Shown here: positions 17,728-27,632 of the stretch, in pieces
Position numbering within the stretch: position 1 is the first letter of the stretch
Layout of the letters: each line of letters begins with the position of its first letter
Source: Pseudomonas sp. TH43
GTDB taxonomy: Bacteria > Pseudomonadota > Gammaproteobacteria > Pseudomonadales > Pseudomonadaceae
Assembly (NCBI RefSeq): GCF_016650635.1
Contig: NZ_JAEKFI010000001.1
Coordinates: forward strand, 124,001-188,000
DNA length: 64,000 nt
Reading direction: 5' to 3'
Translations under genes and position numbers: made by a program
The notes under the pieces: model-generated
What the model saw: the letters and a program-made list of their open reading frames with translations, nothing else
What the model was told of the DNA's origin: nothing
Databases searched by the model: none

Positions 17728-18309
17728 ATGACCCAGCCGCTTTCCCATCATTTGTTGACCATGGCGTATCAAAACGCCTGGGCCAATCACCGACTGGCCA
17801 AGGCCTGGACGCAACTCTCTGAAGCCGATCTGGTGGCGCCACGGGTGAGCTTTTTCCCGGGCATTCGCCTGACCCTCAATCACCTCCTCACCTGTGACTG
17901 GTTCTACGTCGATGCGCTGGAGCGTGAGTTGCGCGGTGACGAGCCGCACCCGGATTGCTATGTGTTTTTCAATCAGGACGAGCCGTTCACCGAGGCCGCC
18001 GCGCTGCACGCCGAACAGGCGCATGTCGATCGGCGCCTGATCGCCTATTGCGAGCAACTGCGCGATGCCGATCTGGGCCGTATCGTCACCATTGCCCGCG
18101 ACACACCGCAACACGACAGCCGTTTGCGCATGCTCTCGCACCTGTTTGAACATCAGCTCCATCATCGTGGGCAGGTGCATGCGATGCTCAGTGATACGCC
18201 AGTGAAACCGCCACAACTGGATGAGTTTTTCTGTGCGGGCGAGGCCGGATTGCGTGCGCAGGATTTCGCTGAACTTGGCTGGACTGAAGAGTTGATCTGG
18301 GGGCGCTGA
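17728..18309 (+). CDS. DinB-fold (DfsB family) metal-binding protein
   Basis: A 193-residue four-helix-bundle protein. The DinB-type metal His residues are visible in LTLNHLLTCDWF and in HLFEHQLHHRGQVHAML near the C-terminus. Such proteins are often thiol-dependent transferases or hydrolases, but the reaction here is unknown. AGAGGG precedes the start. It is likely co-transcribed with zapE. Confidence 0.87.
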   Translation: MTQPLSHHLLTMAYQNAWANHRLAKAWTQLSEADLVAPRVSFFPGIRLTLNHLLTCDWFYVDALERELRGDEPHPDCYVFFNQDEPFTEAAALHAEQAHVDRRLIAYCEQLRDADLGRIVTIARDTPQHDSRLRMLSHLFEHQLHHRGQVHAMLSDTPVKPPQLDEFFCAGEAGLRAQDFAELGWTEELIWGR

Positions 18310-18313
18310 GGTT

Positions 18314-18358
18314 GAGGATCAACAGATCGCAGCCTGCGGCAGCGTCTACAGGGGGATT
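18314..18358. repeat. Single REP half-element
   Basis: GATCAACAGATCGCAGCCTGCGGCAG and then TCTACAGG form one arm of the AGCTGC-family repeat without its partner. Confidence 0.7.
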
Positions 18359-18468
18359 TGGATCTTTTGCTGGAACCGGGTTGTCTGGCGTAGCGCCTCG
18401 CGCTAAGGTCGAAGCGCCTTTCAGCACGCACTTTGCGCGCCGGGGCGCTAGTGTGTTCGGGGATGGAA

Positions 18469-18966
18469 ATGGATTCCGCAGAAATTCTTGTGCTTCAAGC
18501 CAGTTACACCAATCCGCTGCACGCCGAGGCCATCGGTGTCGTGCTCAATCACTATGCCGAAGACCCCATGGGCGGTGGCCATCCGATCGCTCCCGAGCTG
18601 CTGCAGCGCTTGCCGGAAGAACTGGCCCGACGGCCTCATGCCTTCAGTGTGCTGGCGTTTGTCGGCGGCGAACCGGCGGGGCTGGTCAACTGTTTTGAAG
18701 GCTTTTCAACGTTCGCCTGCAAGCCGTTGGTGAATGTCCACGATGTTGCCGTGGTGAATCGCTTTCGCGGTTTGGGACTGAGCCAGAAAATGCTGCGCAA
18801 AGTCGAAGAAATCGCTCGTCAGCGCGGTTGCTGCAAGATCACCCTCGAAGTCCTTGAAGGCAACGACGTGGCGCAGGGCGCCTACCGCAAGTTCGGTTTT
18901 GCGCCGGGCATGTTCGACCCGGCGTACGGGCGGATGCTGTTCTGGATCAAGGATCTGCAGGCATAA
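18469..18966 (+). CDS. GNAT family N-acetyltransferase
   Basis: A 165-residue acetyltransferase with the CoA-binding motif RFRGLGLSQKMLRKVEEIARQRG and the downstream GAYRKFGFAP element of the GNAT fold. The start at 18469 (MDSAEILVLQ) is preferred because GGGG lies 6 nt upstream; an ATG two codons earlier (18463) is the alternative. No substrate can be inferred. It converges on the terminator of the small exported protein gene. Confidence 0.88.
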   Translation: MDSAEILVLQASYTNPLHAEAIGVVLNHYAEDPMGGGHPIAPELLQRLPEELARRPHAFSVLAFVGGEPAGLVNCFEGFSTFACKPLVNVHDVAVVNRFRGLGLSQKMLRKVEEIARQRGCCKITLEVLEGNDVAQGAYRKFGFAPGMFDPAYGRMLFWIKDLQA

Positions 18967-18992
18967 AAAAAGGCGCCCGAACGGGGCGCCCA
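18967..18992 (-). terminator. Rho-independent terminator (minus strand)
   Basis: GGGCGCC...GGCGCCC, with the T-tract on the minus strand (TAAAAAAAGG on plus), sits between the convergent GNAT gene and the small exported protein gene. It serves the minus-strand transcript and may also act on the plus strand. Confidence 0.75.
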
Positions 18993-19051
18993 ACTGTCAT
19001 CTCCCAGGCCAGAGCTGAGCCATGGGAGGTTCATCGGTTGCTCAAGAAAAC

Positions 19052-19261
19052 TCAGTTTCGATAGGGCTCCGTCACTTGCGCCGTCTGGTCGGCGGGGACG
19101 CGAATTTCCTTTGCTTTGGCCTCGTCGGTCTGTGCGCTTTGCGCATGGTGGACCGGGAAGTTGTCGTAGTAATAATGCATGCGCTCAGCGCCGCCTTCGG
19201 CAAAAACGCTGGCAGAGCCAAGGGTGAATAGACCGGCAAGGATTGCGGTAGTGATTTTCAT
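19052..19261 (-). CDS. Small exported protein, PtrA-like N-terminus
   Basis: A 69-residue protein with a signal peptide (MKITTAILAGLFTLGSASVFA) and a mature part beginning EGGAERMHYYY. The AEGGAxR motif after the signal peptide resembles the N-terminal region of Pseudomonas PtrA-type small periplasmic proteins, which respond to metals. The resemblance is short and I give it only as a hint. GGAGG precedes the start. It lies downstream of the TonB receptor gene on the same strand. Confidence 0.6.
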   Translation of the reverse strand: MKITTAILAGLFTLGSASVFAEGGAERMHYYYDNFPVHHAQSAQTDEAKAKEIRVPADQTAQVTEPYRN

Positions 19262-19380
19262 GGTGCCTCCTACTGAAAAACGTCGGAGCCGTTCATCCAT
19301 GAAGCTGAACTCGAAACAAAGTCTGTAGGACGTGAATTAACTCGGGGTTAACGCAACAAAATGGTCCCGGACACATCTGT

Positions 19381-19404
19381 GGTGAGGGGGTAATGCCCCT
19401 CACC
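19381..19404. terminator. Hairpin downstream of the TonB receptor gene
   Basis: GGTGAGGGG (19381-19389) and CCCCTCACC (19396-19404) form a perfect 9-bp stem with a 6-nt loop, 29 bp after the receptor stop codon on the minus strand. There is no clear T-tract, so it may be an RNA 3'-stabilising stem or a weak terminator. Confidence 0.5.
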
Positions 19405-19432
19405 ACAATTGATCGTGGTGGCAGGGCAGAGG

Positions 19433-21679
19433 TCAGAGCTTCCAGTCCAGGCTCAAGGTTACCGTGCGCGGGTCACCCCAGTACACGCCGTTGTAGAAAC
19501 CGACGTTGTCGTAATACTTCTTGTCGAACAGGTTGTTGACGTTCAGCGATGCTGACAGGTGCTTGTCAAATTCATAACGCGACATCAGATTGACCACGGT
19601 GTAAGCGTCCTGGCTGATTCGCGTACGCTCGGTGATGATCCGGCCATTGGCACCACGCCCGACCGGGCGGTTGGAATTGCCATAAACGTCGCTCTGCCAA
19701 TTTACTGCGCCGCCAACCGTCAAGGCATTCCAGTTGCCTGGCAAGCGATACGCCGTGGACAAACGCAGCATGTTCAGCGGTTGGTTGGTGTTGGTGCGCT
19801 CCTTGTCGCCATTCACTGAATGGGTGTAGGTGTAACCGGCGGTCATGTTCCAGCCATGGAGGATCTCGCCGGAGACTTCGGCTTCAAAGCCATTGACCTT
19901 GTTGCCCTTGCCGCCGCTTTTGTAGAACTCCTCGCCGGTGACCGGATCCGGCGCGACCGAATCGTCGACTTCGGCAACGTTGTCCTGTTTGCTCCAGAAC
20001 ACTGCCGTCGACAGATTCAGGCGTTCTTCCAGCAGGCTGCCCTTGAGTCCCAGTTCGTAATTGCTGCCAACCACCGGATCGAGGTAATTGCGGCTGCTGT
20101 CGCGATTGCTTTGCGGTTTGAAAATGTCGGTGTAGCTGACGTAGGCGGTGTATTCCGGCGTCAGGTCATAGAGCAGGCCAGCGTAAGGTGTCCAGATGTC
20201 GTTATGGCGCTGGCTGGTGGCGTCGACGCTGCTCAATTTCAACTGATCGTCGTAATAGCTGTCGCGGCTGGAATCCTCCCAACTGCCGTAACGGCTGCCG
20301 AGGACGGCATGCAATTCGTCCGTGAAACTCAGGCGGGTCGCCAGATACCCGGCCTTCTGCCGCGTCTTGCTTTTGGAGCCGCTCAGGCCGGTGACGGTGT
20401 CGGAAAACCTGGCAATGTCCCCCATGTATTTCCAGTCACGAATACTCTCGTAATCCGCCGCTCGCGGGCCGTCTATGGTGTAGGGAGAGTCGGCTCGACG
20501 CTCGGCTTCGCCATAACCGAACATCAATTCGTGTTCACGACCGAGCAGCGAATAGGGCCCGGAGACATTGAAGTCATAGGCGTTCATGCTCTGGTCGCCG
20601 ATCATGTGGCCCATGTAGGCGGTCATGCCGCTGCGGTCGGCCTCGGGAAAGCCTCCACCGCCGTAATAGGTTTTGCCGTCGGAGTCACTTTTGCGATGGG
20701 TGTATGCCGCCCGGAGTTTCCAGCCTCCCGCCAGTTGTTGGTCGAGGGTAGCGAAGGCGGTTTTGTCGCGCAGCGGCCAGGAACTCCACGAGGTCGCCAT
20801 GTTGGTCGAGCGCCCGAGACCAGCCTTGCTGCCATCGGCATTCCAGTAAGGCACGGTGCCCCAGGAACTGCCTTGGACCTGTTTATCCTGATAGTCATAA
20901 CCGACGGCAAGTACGGTGGACTCGGTCAGGTCAGCTTCGAGAATGCCGTAGCCGACCTCGCGTTGCAGGGCGTATTTGTCGCGTATCGATTGGCTGTCGC
21001 GATACGCCAATACCGTACGCCCGCGCAGACGGCCATCGAACGCCAGCGGGCCACCGACATCGACGTAGCTGTAGTAATCGTCATAGCTGCCGCCGCTGAC
21101 CCCGGCCAGCGCCTGCAATTGTGCAGTCGGCCGCTTGCGCACCATGTTGATGGTCGCAGAAGGATCGCCCGCGCCAGTGGTCAGGCCCGTGGCGCCGCGC
21201 ACCACTTCAATGCGGTCATAGATGATGGTGTCGGCGTCGGTCTTCATCCGGTCGAAGGTGTTGAGCATCCCGTCGATCTGGAAGTTGTTGATCGAATAAC
21301 CGCGTGACGAATAGTTCACGCGGTCCGAATCGAGGTGCTGCACAACGACCCCGGTGGTCTGACGCATGGCCTCGGACAATGTACCGAGTTTGAAATCATC
21401 CATTTGCTGACGAGTGACCACGGACACCGATTGCGGGGTTTCCTTGATCGACAGGTTCAACCGCGTCGCCGTGCTCATCGCGCCGGTCGTATAAGAATCA
21501 GTGTTTTCAGTGGTGGTGCCCAAGCCTTCGGCGGTGACGCTGGTGGAAGCCAGTTCCAGCGCCGGCGCGGCAGGCTCGGACTGATTGTCAACGTCGTTTT
21601 CGGCCAACAGATCGGCGCTGAATGCGGCACCGCACAGGCCGAGGGTGAGGGAAATGGAACGGGTGATAGGCGCGAACAT
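19433..21679 (-). CDS. TonB-dependent siderophore receptor (FhuE/FpvA-like)
   Basis: A 748-residue outer-membrane receptor. A signal peptide (about 1-26) is followed by a TonB-box-like segment, a plug domain (LSIKETPQSVSVVTRQQMDDF ... YDRIEVVRGATGLTTGAGDPSATINMVRKRPT) and a 22-strand barrel ending with a C-terminal hydrophobic residue pattern (TVTLSLDWKL). The plug motifs and length fit ferric-siderophore receptors of the FhuE/FpvA type. There is no STN signalling domain and no adjacent sigma/anti-sigma pair, so it is a transport-only receptor. The AT-rich upstream stretch (21740-21780) could hold a Fur site, but I see no clean match. Confidence 0.92.
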   Translation of the reverse strand: MFAPITRSISLTLGLCGAAFSADLLAENDVDNQSEPAAPALELASTSVTAEGLGTTTENTDSYTTGAMSTATRLNLSIKETPQSVSVVTRQQMDDFKLGTLSEAMRQTTGVVVQHLDSDRVNYSSRGYSINNFQIDGMLNTFDRMKTDADTIIYDRIEVVRGATGLTTGAGDPSATINMVRKRPTAQLQALAGVSGGSYDDYYSYVDVGGPLAFDGRLRGRTVLAYRDSQSIRDKYALQREVGYGILEADLTESTVLAVGYDYQDKQVQGSSWGTVPYWNADGSKAGLGRSTNMATSWSSWPLRDKTAFATLDQQLAGGWKLRAAYTHRKSDSDGKTYYGGGGFPEADRSGMTAYMGHMIGDQSMNAYDFNVSGPYSLLGREHELMFGYGEAERRADSPYTIDGPRAADYESIRDWKYMGDIARFSDTVTGLSGSKSKTRQKAGYLATRLSFTDELHAVLGSRYGSWEDSSRDSYYDDQLKLSSVDATSQRHNDIWTPYAGLLYDLTPEYTAYVSYTDIFKPQSNRDSSRNYLDPVVGSNYELGLKGSLLEERLNLSTAVFWSKQDNVAEVDDSVAPDPVTGEEFYKSGGKGNKVNGFEAEVSGEILHGWNMTAGYTYTHSVNGDKERTNTNQPLNMLRLSTAYRLPGNWNALTVGGAVNWQSDVYGNSNRPVGRGANGRIITERTRISQDAYTVVNLMSRYEFDKHLSASLNVNNLFDKKYYDNVGFYNGVYWGDPRTVTLSLDWKL

Positions 21680-21793
21680 CGCAGCCGACTCCTTGTCTTC
21701 GAGGGGAATATCCTTTGGTTCAAAGACGAAGAGGGGAGTCGCGATTTAGTATCAAACGAGAAATATTATTATTTAAGGATATTTCCAAGGCCA

Positions 21794-21820
21794 GAAAAAG
21801 GGGCCGTTTCGGCCCCTTTC
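21794..21820 (-). terminator. Rho-independent terminator of cptA
   Basis: On the minus strand AAAGGGGCC, a GAAAC loop and GGCCCCTTT are followed by TTCT, shortly after the cptA stop codon. Confidence 0.85.
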
Positions 21821-21825
21821 TGTTG

Positions 21826-23574
21826 TTACTTTTGTGCGACATCCGCTGGGGGAGCGTCGGGTTTCTTCGGCTTCATCAGGCTGAAGTCGATCAACGCTCG
21901 CTGTTCACGCTCATACGGGTTGCCGATCAGCAGCGGACGCGGCTTGAAGCTGTCGCTGACCAGGCTTTTGCTGCGATCAAGCTCATCAAAACTCAATCCG
22001 GCCATGTCCGCCCACGTGTGGATCAACTGCGAGCTGCTATACGGCCGCCCGAGATCACCAGCGAAGCTCCAGTCATGGTTTTCACGCCACTTCGGCGAAG
22101 CCCAGGCCATGAAGGGAATGGTGTACATCGGCGCAGTCGGTTTGTTTTCGTTGCGTCCCAGCGTGCTGTGGCCGACCGAGTCAAAGACGTCTTCGCCGTG
22201 GTCGGAGAGGTACAGCAGGAAACCGTTCGGGTCGGACTTGGCGTAATCCTTGATCAGGCTGGAGACCACGAAATCGTTGTACAGCACCGCATTGTCGTAG
22301 CTGTTGTAGGTCGGCAACTGATCGTCACGCACGCCGGCCGGTACGCCATCGCGATCCTGGAACTTGTCGTAGCTCGGCGGATAACGGTACTGATAGCTCA
22401 TGTGCGTGCCGAGCAAATGCACGACGATGAGTTTGCGTTGCGCAGGATCGGTCAGGGCCTTGTTGAACGGCTCGATTACGTCGCCATCGTACTGCGCCGC
22501 GTTCTGGTTGCGGTTGTTGTTCAGGTACACCTGCTCATCGGCCTGCTCGGAGAACGTAGTAAGCATGGTGTTGCGCTTGGTCATGGTCTGCTGGTTGGTG
22601 ATCCAGAAGGTCTTGTAGCCGGCCTGTTTCATCATGCTCACCAGCGACGGTGTCGACAGGTACAGATCCGGGTGTTCTTCATCGGCAAACGTCAGCACCT
22701 GTTGCAGCGCCTCGATGGTGTAAGGGCGCGGAGTGATGACGTTGTCGAACACGGCGAGCTGGTCTTTGAGTTTGTCCAGTTCTGGCGTGGTCTTGCGCGG
22801 GTAGCCGTAGAGGCTCATGCGCTGACGGTTGGTCGATTCACCGATCACCAGCACCAGCGTGGAAGGCTGATTGGCACCGGCATCCTTGAGGTTGTGCAGC
22901 GGCGGGATCTTGCTGGCGCTGTGCAGCATGCCCTGCATTTCGGCGAGGGTGTCGAGGTAGCGGTGATACGCCACGGCCATCTGCCACGGCACGGCAGGCT
23001 CGATGCGTGTTTCGAATTTTTCGAAACCGCCGGCGAAGCTGCCGGTGCGCATGGTCTGCTTGACCAGCGGATAGCCGACGACGGCCACGATAATCGCCAT
23101 GGCTGCCACGAACGCACGGCCACGGGGCAGGTACACCGGGCGCAGGCGAGTCCAGAGGAAGTAGGCGAACAAGGTGTGGGCAAGAAACGCTGGAATCATC
23201 CACCAGGCAAAGTACTGAGTCATGTACTCGCCCGCTTCAGAGATGTTCGACTCGAACATGATGAAGATGACGCTCTGGGAGAATTCCTGCTGATAGATGA
23301 AGAAGTAACCCAGGCTGGCCATCGAGCAGGCCCACAACACGATGCCGATCACGGCGGCGAGCAGTTTGGTGCGCTTGGGGAACAGCAACATCGGCGCCAG
23401 CCAGATCGCGCTCATCACGAACGCCTGGCGGAACCCGGTGAACCCGGAGGTGCCGGTCAACTGAATCAGCAGCTGGGTAATACCGGAAAAGTACCAGAAG
23501 AAAACGAACAGCCAGAGAAGTCCGGCCCAGTCGAAACCTGTCGCAGTCGTTTTGCTGCGTTTGAACAATGCCAT
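21826..23574 (-). CDS. cptA: Phosphoethanolamine transferase CptA-like
   Basis: A 582-residue inner-membrane enzyme. About five N-terminal transmembrane segments (residues 15-175) are followed by a periplasmic sulfatase-fold domain with nucleophile region VIGESTNRQRMSLYGYPRKTTP and metal-binding LSDHGEDVFDSVGHS. It resembles CptA/EptC, which adds phosphoethanolamine to heptose I of the LPS core, and is also related to EptA, which modifies lipid A. The NRQRMSLYGYPRKTTP block and length favour CptA. It is monocistronic, with its own terminator. Confidence 0.85.
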   Translation of the reverse strand: MALFKRSKTTATGFDWAGLLWLFVFFWYFSGITQLLIQLTGTSGFTGFRQAFVMSAIWLAPMLLFPKRTKLLAAVIGIVLWACSMASLGYFFIYQQEFSQSVIFIMFESNISEAGEYMTQYFAWWMIPAFLAHTLFAYFLWTRLRPVYLPRGRAFVAAMAIIVAVVGYPLVKQTMRTGSFAGGFEKFETRIEPAVPWQMAVAYHRYLDTLAEMQGMLHSASKIPPLHNLKDAGANQPSTLVLVIGESTNRQRMSLYGYPRKTTPELDKLKDQLAVFDNVITPRPYTIEALQQVLTFADEEHPDLYLSTPSLVSMMKQAGYKTFWITNQQTMTKRNTMLTTFSEQADEQVYLNNNRNQNAAQYDGDVIEPFNKALTDPAQRKLIVVHLLGTHMSYQYRYPPSYDKFQDRDGVPAGVRDDQLPTYNSYDNAVLYNDFVVSSLIKDYAKSDPNGFLLYLSDHGEDVFDSVGHSTLGRNENKPTAPMYTIPFMAWASPKWRENHDWSFAGDLGRPYSSSQLIHTWADMAGLSFDELDRSKSLVSDSFKPRPLLIGNPYEREQRALIDFSLMKPKKPDAPPADVAQK

Positions 23575-23769
23575 TCAGCACTCCAGCTCAGTCGTTGCAA
23601 CCACCGCCGGAAAGCTTCCATGGAACCGACGAACGGAGGCCGCACGCGAACGTCCGGCCAGAATGCGCCGGAGTATCACCAAGGGGATGTGAAAACTTTG
23701 TTAGTTGCAGATGACCGTCAGAGGTGAATCATGTAGGGAACGACGGGCGCCGTTCCCGATCAGGCGGGG

Positions 23770-23952
23770 TCAGGCGTGCGGGTTGCGCATGACCACCGGC
23801 AGAGGTTTGGGCTGAGCGCCCTGAGTCAACGCGCGCAACTGCGCCAGCTCCTGCTTGAGTTGGTCGCGCTCGTCTTTCAACTGGCGCAATTCATCGCGAC
23901 GGATTGTCACGTACAGGGTTTGTGGCGGCATTGCTGTGTGTACTGTGCCCAT
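23770..23952 (-). CDS. Small coiled-coil protein of unknown function
   Basis: A 60-residue protein with a central heptad-rich stretch (RDELRQLKDERDQLKQELAQLRAL) that should form a coiled coil, and a Pro-rich C-terminus. AGGTGAGC precedes the ATG. I do not recognise the family. It is divergent from gnd. Confidence 0.55.
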   Translation of the reverse strand: MGTVHTAMPPQTLYVTIRRDELRQLKDERDQLKQELAQLRALTQGAQPKPLPVVMRNPHA

Positions 23953-24225
23953 TGCTCACCTCGCAAATGGCGTGCATCAACTGTAAATCGCTGCCGTTTT
24001 TGGCTGCTGACTTACTATCGGCGCCAATTTTGATTTCTTTTGCTTGTGAATGGAACTTTTTTATTTTTCAGGGTCGGTGTGTCTTCGCCACGTTTCGGGG
24101 CGTTATCAGTCTGATTCGGGCACAATGCACGGAAACTTCATCGCAACGCTCTGGACTAACCTCCATCAGTCGCGTTGGGCTATAACCAATGACACACATT
24201 TATTTGTAGTAAGGAGCATCAGCAC

Positions 24226-25206
24226 ATGCAACTCGGGATTATTGGACTGGGCCGCATGGGCGGCAATATTGCGCGGCGTCTGATGCTCAACGGTCACACC
24301 ACCGTTGTTTACGACCGCAATACCGCTTTCATCGATAACCTGGTCGCCGAGGGCTCCACCGGCGTCGCCGACCTCCCGGCACTGGTTGCCGGCCTGGCCA
24401 AACCGCGTGCGGTCTGGGTCATGCTGCCGGCCGGCGCGCCGACCGAAGACACCATCGCCACCCTGAGCACTCTGCTTGAAGCTGGCGATACCATCATCGA
24501 CGGCGGCAACACCAACTATAAGGATGATATCCGTCGGGCCAAGAGCCTGGCCGAGAAGGGCCTGCACTACATCGACGTGGGTACCTCCGGCGGCGTCTGG
24601 GGCCTGGAGCGCGGCTATTGCATGATGATCGGCGGCGACGCTGAAACCGTGCAGCGCCTCGACCCGCTGTTCGCCGCACTGGCGCCGGGCATGGGCGACA
24701 TCCCGCGCACCAAGGATCGCAAGTCCGACGACCACCGTGCCGAACACGGCTACATCCACGCCGGCCCTGCCGGTGCGGGCCACTTCGTGAAGATGATTCA
24801 CAACGGTATCGAGTACGGCATGATGGCCGCGTTCGCCGAGGGCTTCGACATCCTCAAGACCAAGTCCAGCGAGCGTCTGCCGGAAGATCAGCGTTTCGAC
24901 CTCAACGTCGCCGACATCGCCGAAGTGTGGCGTCGTGGCAGTGTGGTGTCGTCCTGGCTGCTCGACCTGACCGCCGATGCCTTGGCCAGCGATCCGAAAC
25001 TCGACGGTTTCTCCGGTTCCGTCGCCGACAGCGGCGAAGGTCAATGGACCATCGAAGCGGCTATGGAACAAGCGGTGCCGGTACCGGTGCTGTCGAACTC
25101 GCTGTTCTCGCGCTACCGTTCGCGCGGTCAAGGCACCTTTGGCGACAAGATTCTTTCGGCCCAGCGCTTCGGCTTCGGCGGCCACGTGGAGACACCGAAG
25201 AAATGA
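24226..25206 (+). CDS. gnd: 6-phosphogluconate dehydrogenase, short GndA type
   Basis: A 326-residue decarboxylating dehydrogenase that converts 6-phosphogluconate to ribulose 5-phosphate and CO2. Visible are the dinucleotide site [12 protein letters not shown], the [20 protein letters not shown] loop and the catalytic [18 protein letters not shown] region. At 326 residues it is the short form, usually NAD-preferring, not the roughly 470-residue NADP enzyme. AAGGAG precedes the ATG. The stop overlaps the zwf start, so the two are translationally coupled. Confidence 0.94.
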   Translation: MQLGIIGLGRMGGNIARRLMLNGHTTVVYDRNTAFIDNLVAEGSTGVADLPALVAGLAKPRAVWVMLPAGAPTEDTIATLSTLLEAGDTIIDGGNTNYKDDIRRAKSLAEKGLHYIDVGTSGGVWGLERGYCMMIGGDAETVQRLDPLFAALAPGMGDIPRTKDRKSDDHRAEHGYIHAGPAGAGHFVKMIHNGIEYGMMAAFAEGFDILKTKSSERLPEDQRFDLNVADIAEVWRRGSVVSSWLLDLTADALASDPKLDGFSGSVADSGEGQWTIEAAMEQAVPVPVLSNSLFSRYRSRGQGTFGDKILSAQRFGFGGHVETPKK

Positions 25207-26726
25207 CCCATACGATCCGTAGAAAATCGAAGGCAGAACCCGCACCACCGACCACGCTGTTTTTGTTCGGTGCCCACGGCGACCTGGTCAAGCGTTTGCT
25301 GATGCCAGCGCTGTACAACCTCAGTCGCGACGGCCTGCTTGACGAGAATCTGCGGATCGTCGGCGTTGACCACAACGCCATTACCGATGAGGCCTTCGCG
25401 CAGAAGCTCGAAGACTTCATCCGTACCGAAGCGGCGGCGAAGGTCGGCAAGGGCGATCAGATGCTTGATCCGGCCTTGTGGGCCAAGCTCGCCAAAGGTA
25501 TCAGCTATGTTCAGGGGGACTTCCTGGACGACAGCACATATTCCGCGCTGGCGGCGAAAATCGCCGACAGCGGCACCGGCAATGCGGTGTTTTACCTGGC
25601 CACCGCACCGCGATTCTTCAGTGAAGTGGTGCGCCGTCTCGGCAGCGCCGGTTTGCTCGAAGAAGCCCCGGAAGCGTTCAGAAGGGTGGTGATCGAGAAG
25701 CCGTTCGGCTCCGATCTGCAAACCGCCGAGGCGCTCAACGCCTGTTTGCTCAAGGTGATGTCCGAGAAGCAGATCTATCGGATCGACCATTACCTGGGCA
25801 AGGAAACCGTGCAGAACATTCTGGTCAGCCGGTTCTCCAACAGTCTGTTCGAAGCCTTCTGGAACAACCATTACATCGACCACGTACAGATCACCGCCGC
25901 CGAAACCGTCGGCGTCGAAACCCGTGGCAGTTTTTACGAACACACCGGTGCGCTGCGTGACATGGTGCCCAATCACCTGTTCCAGTTGCTGGCCATGGTT
26001 GCCATGGAACCACCGGCGGCGTTCGGCGCCGATGCGGTGCGTGGCGAGAAGGCCAAAGTGGTCGGTGCGATCCGCCCGTGGACCGTCGAAGAGGCTCGGG
26101 CCAACTCGGTGCGCGGTCAGTACAGCGCGGGTGAAGTCGGCGGCAAGCCGTTGAACGGTTACCGCGAAGAAGCCAACGTTGCACCCGACAGCAGCACCGA
26201 AACCTACGTCGCCCTGAAGGTGATGATCGATAACTGGCGCTGGGTCGGCGTGCCGTTCTACCTGCGCACGGGCAAACGCATGAGCGTGCGCGACACCGAG
26301 ATTGTCATCTGCTTCAAACCGGCGCCGTACGCGCAGTTCCGTGACACCGAAGTCGACGAGCTGCAACCGACCTATCTGCGCATCCAGATTCAGCCCAACG
26401 AGGGCATGTGGTTCGACCTGCTGGCCAAACGGCCGGGGCCGGCGTTGAACATGGCTAACATCGAGCTGGGGTTTGCCTACAAAGACTTCTTCGAGATGCA
26501 GCCGTCGACCGGCTACGAAACGCTGATCTACGACTGCCTGACCGGCGACCAGACGCTGTTCCAGCGCGCCGACAACATCGAGAACGGCTGGCGTGCGGTG
26601 CAACCGTTCCTTGATGCCTGGCAGCAGGACGCAAGCATTCAGACCTACGCCGCCGGTGAAGATGGCCCGCAAGCTGCCGAAGAACTGCTGACTCGCGATG
26701 GCCGCGTCTGGCATGGTCTCGGATGA
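25203..26726 (+). CDS. zwf: Glucose-6-phosphate 1-dehydrogenase
   Basis: A 507-residue enzyme converting glucose 6-phosphate to 6-phosphogluconolactone with reduction of NAD(P)+. Motifs are [21 protein letters not shown] (coenzyme site; Ala-His where many homologues have Ala-Ser), [11 protein letters not shown], the active-site [14 protein letters not shown], and LRTGKRM. The ATG at 25203 overlaps the gnd stop (ATGA), and the 3' end overlaps the HAD gene in the same way. The frame is open upstream but only as a shadow of gnd. It is probably one of several zwf paralogues. Confidence 0.94.
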   Translation: MTHTIRRKSKAEPAPPTTLFLFGAHGDLVKRLLMPALYNLSRDGLLDENLRIVGVDHNAITDEAFAQKLEDFIRTEAAAKVGKGDQMLDPALWAKLAKGISYVQGDFLDDSTYSALAAKIADSGTGNAVFYLATAPRFFSEVVRRLGSAGLLEEAPEAFRRVVIEKPFGSDLQTAEALNACLLKVMSEKQIYRIDHYLGKETVQNILVSRFSNSLFEAFWNNHYIDHVQITAAETVGVETRGSFYEHTGALRDMVPNHLFQLLAMVAMEPPAAFGADAVRGEKAKVVGAIRPWTVEEARANSVRGQYSAGEVGGKPLNGYREEANVAPDSSTETYVALKVMIDNWRWVGVPFYLRTGKRMSVRDTEIVICFKPAPYAQFRDTEVDELQPTYLRIQIQPNEGMWFDLLAKRPGPALNMANIELGFAYKDFFEMQPSTGYETLIYDCLTGDQTLFQRADNIENGWRAVQPFLDAWQQDASIQTYAAGEDGPQAAEELLTRDGRVWHGLG

Positions 26727-27550
26727 GTGATTTGCCGAAACAACCTATCCGTTTTCTGCTCAGTGACATGGACGGCACGCTGTTGCTGCCCGATCACACC
26801 CTGAGCCAGCGCACCCTGGATGCTGTCCGTTCGTTGCGCGAGGCCGGCGTGTTGTTCAGCCTGGCCACCGGGCGTCCACCGAAAGCCATGTTGCAACAGA
26901 TCGAGGCGTTGGGCGTTGATGTGCCGACAGCGGCGTTCAATGGCGGCACCATCGTCAACCCGGACGGCAGTTTGCTGGTGGCGCATTACTTGCCGGCGAC
27001 CACCGCGCTGATTGCGCTGGCAACCTTCGCTGATCAGCCGGATGTCGAAATCTGGGTGTTCAGCGGTGGCGACTGGCTGCTGAAGGACCCGCACGGGCCG
27101 ATGGTGCCGCGCGAGCAGCATGGCCTCGGCTATCCGCCGGTGGTGGTTGAGAGCTTCGAGCCGTACCTGGAGCGCATCGACAAGATTGTCGCGACCAGCA
27201 ACAACACTGAACTGTTGGTTGAGTTGGAGGCGCGGTTGTTAGCCAAGGTCAACGGCATGGCGCAGGTTTCGCGCTCGCAACCGGTGTATCTGGATGTCAC
27301 CGCGCTGGAAGCCAACAAAGGCACGGCATTGGCGACCCTGGCCAAACACCTTGGCGTGCCGCTGGAGCACACCGCTGCCATCGGTGACGGCGGCAACGAC
27401 CCGGCGATGTTCCATTGTGCGGGGCTGTCGATTGCCATGGGCCAGGCGGAGGAGGCGGTAAAGCGCCAGGCCGATGTGGTCACCGCCCCCAACACCGAAG
27501 ACGGCGTGGCCCAGGCCATCGAAAAATACATCCTCCAGTCACACCTGTAG
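26723..27550 (+). CDS. Cof-type HAD-IIB sugar-phosphate phosphatase
   Basis: A 275-residue haloacid-dehalogenase hydrolase of the Cof subfamily. Motif I is LLSDMDGTLL, motif II FSLATGRPP, motif III Lys in ANKGTAL, and motif IV AIGDGGNDPAMF. These enzymes dephosphorylate small phosphometabolites. Its place as third gene of a gnd-zwf operon with ATGA overlap suggests a sugar phosphate of the pentose-phosphate branch, perhaps for overflow control. The TAG stop comes from a REP arm. Confidence 0.9.
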   Translation: MSDLPKQPIRFLLSDMDGTLLLPDHTLSQRTLDAVRSLREAGVLFSLATGRPPKAMLQQIEALGVDVPTAAFNGGTIVNPDGSLLVAHYLPATTALIALATFADQPDVEIWVFSGGDWLLKDPHGPMVPREQHGLGYPPVVVESFEPYLERIDKIVATSNNTELLVELEARLLAKVNGMAQVSRSQPVYLDVTALEANKGTALATLAKHLGVPLEHTAAIGDGGNDPAMFHCAGLSIAMGQAEEAVKRQADVVTAPNTEDGVAQAIEKYILQSHL

Positions 27551-27619
27551 AAGCTGCCGAAGGCGGCGATCTTTTGATCTTGCTTCATAAAAACAATCAA
27601 AAGATCGCAGCCGGCGTTT
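27546..27619. repeat. REPIN supplying the HAD gene stop codon
   Basis: CTGTAGAAGCTGCCGAAGGC at 27545-27564 and the inverted arm CAAAAGATCGCAGCCGGCG. The TAG at 27548-27550 ends the HAD reading frame. Confidence 0.85.
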
Positions 27620-27632
27620 TTCAAGTTTGTTG

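Noticed and set aside
19820..21307. 495-residue frame antisense to the TonB receptor
   Set aside because: No family pattern, and it lies fully opposite a recognised gene.
21735..21785. Fur box before the TonB receptor
   Set aside because: The AT-rich stretch has only partial similarity to the Fur consensus; not enough to annotate.
21715..23727. 670-residue frame antisense to cptA
   Set aside because: Low-complexity shadow frame opposite a certain gene.
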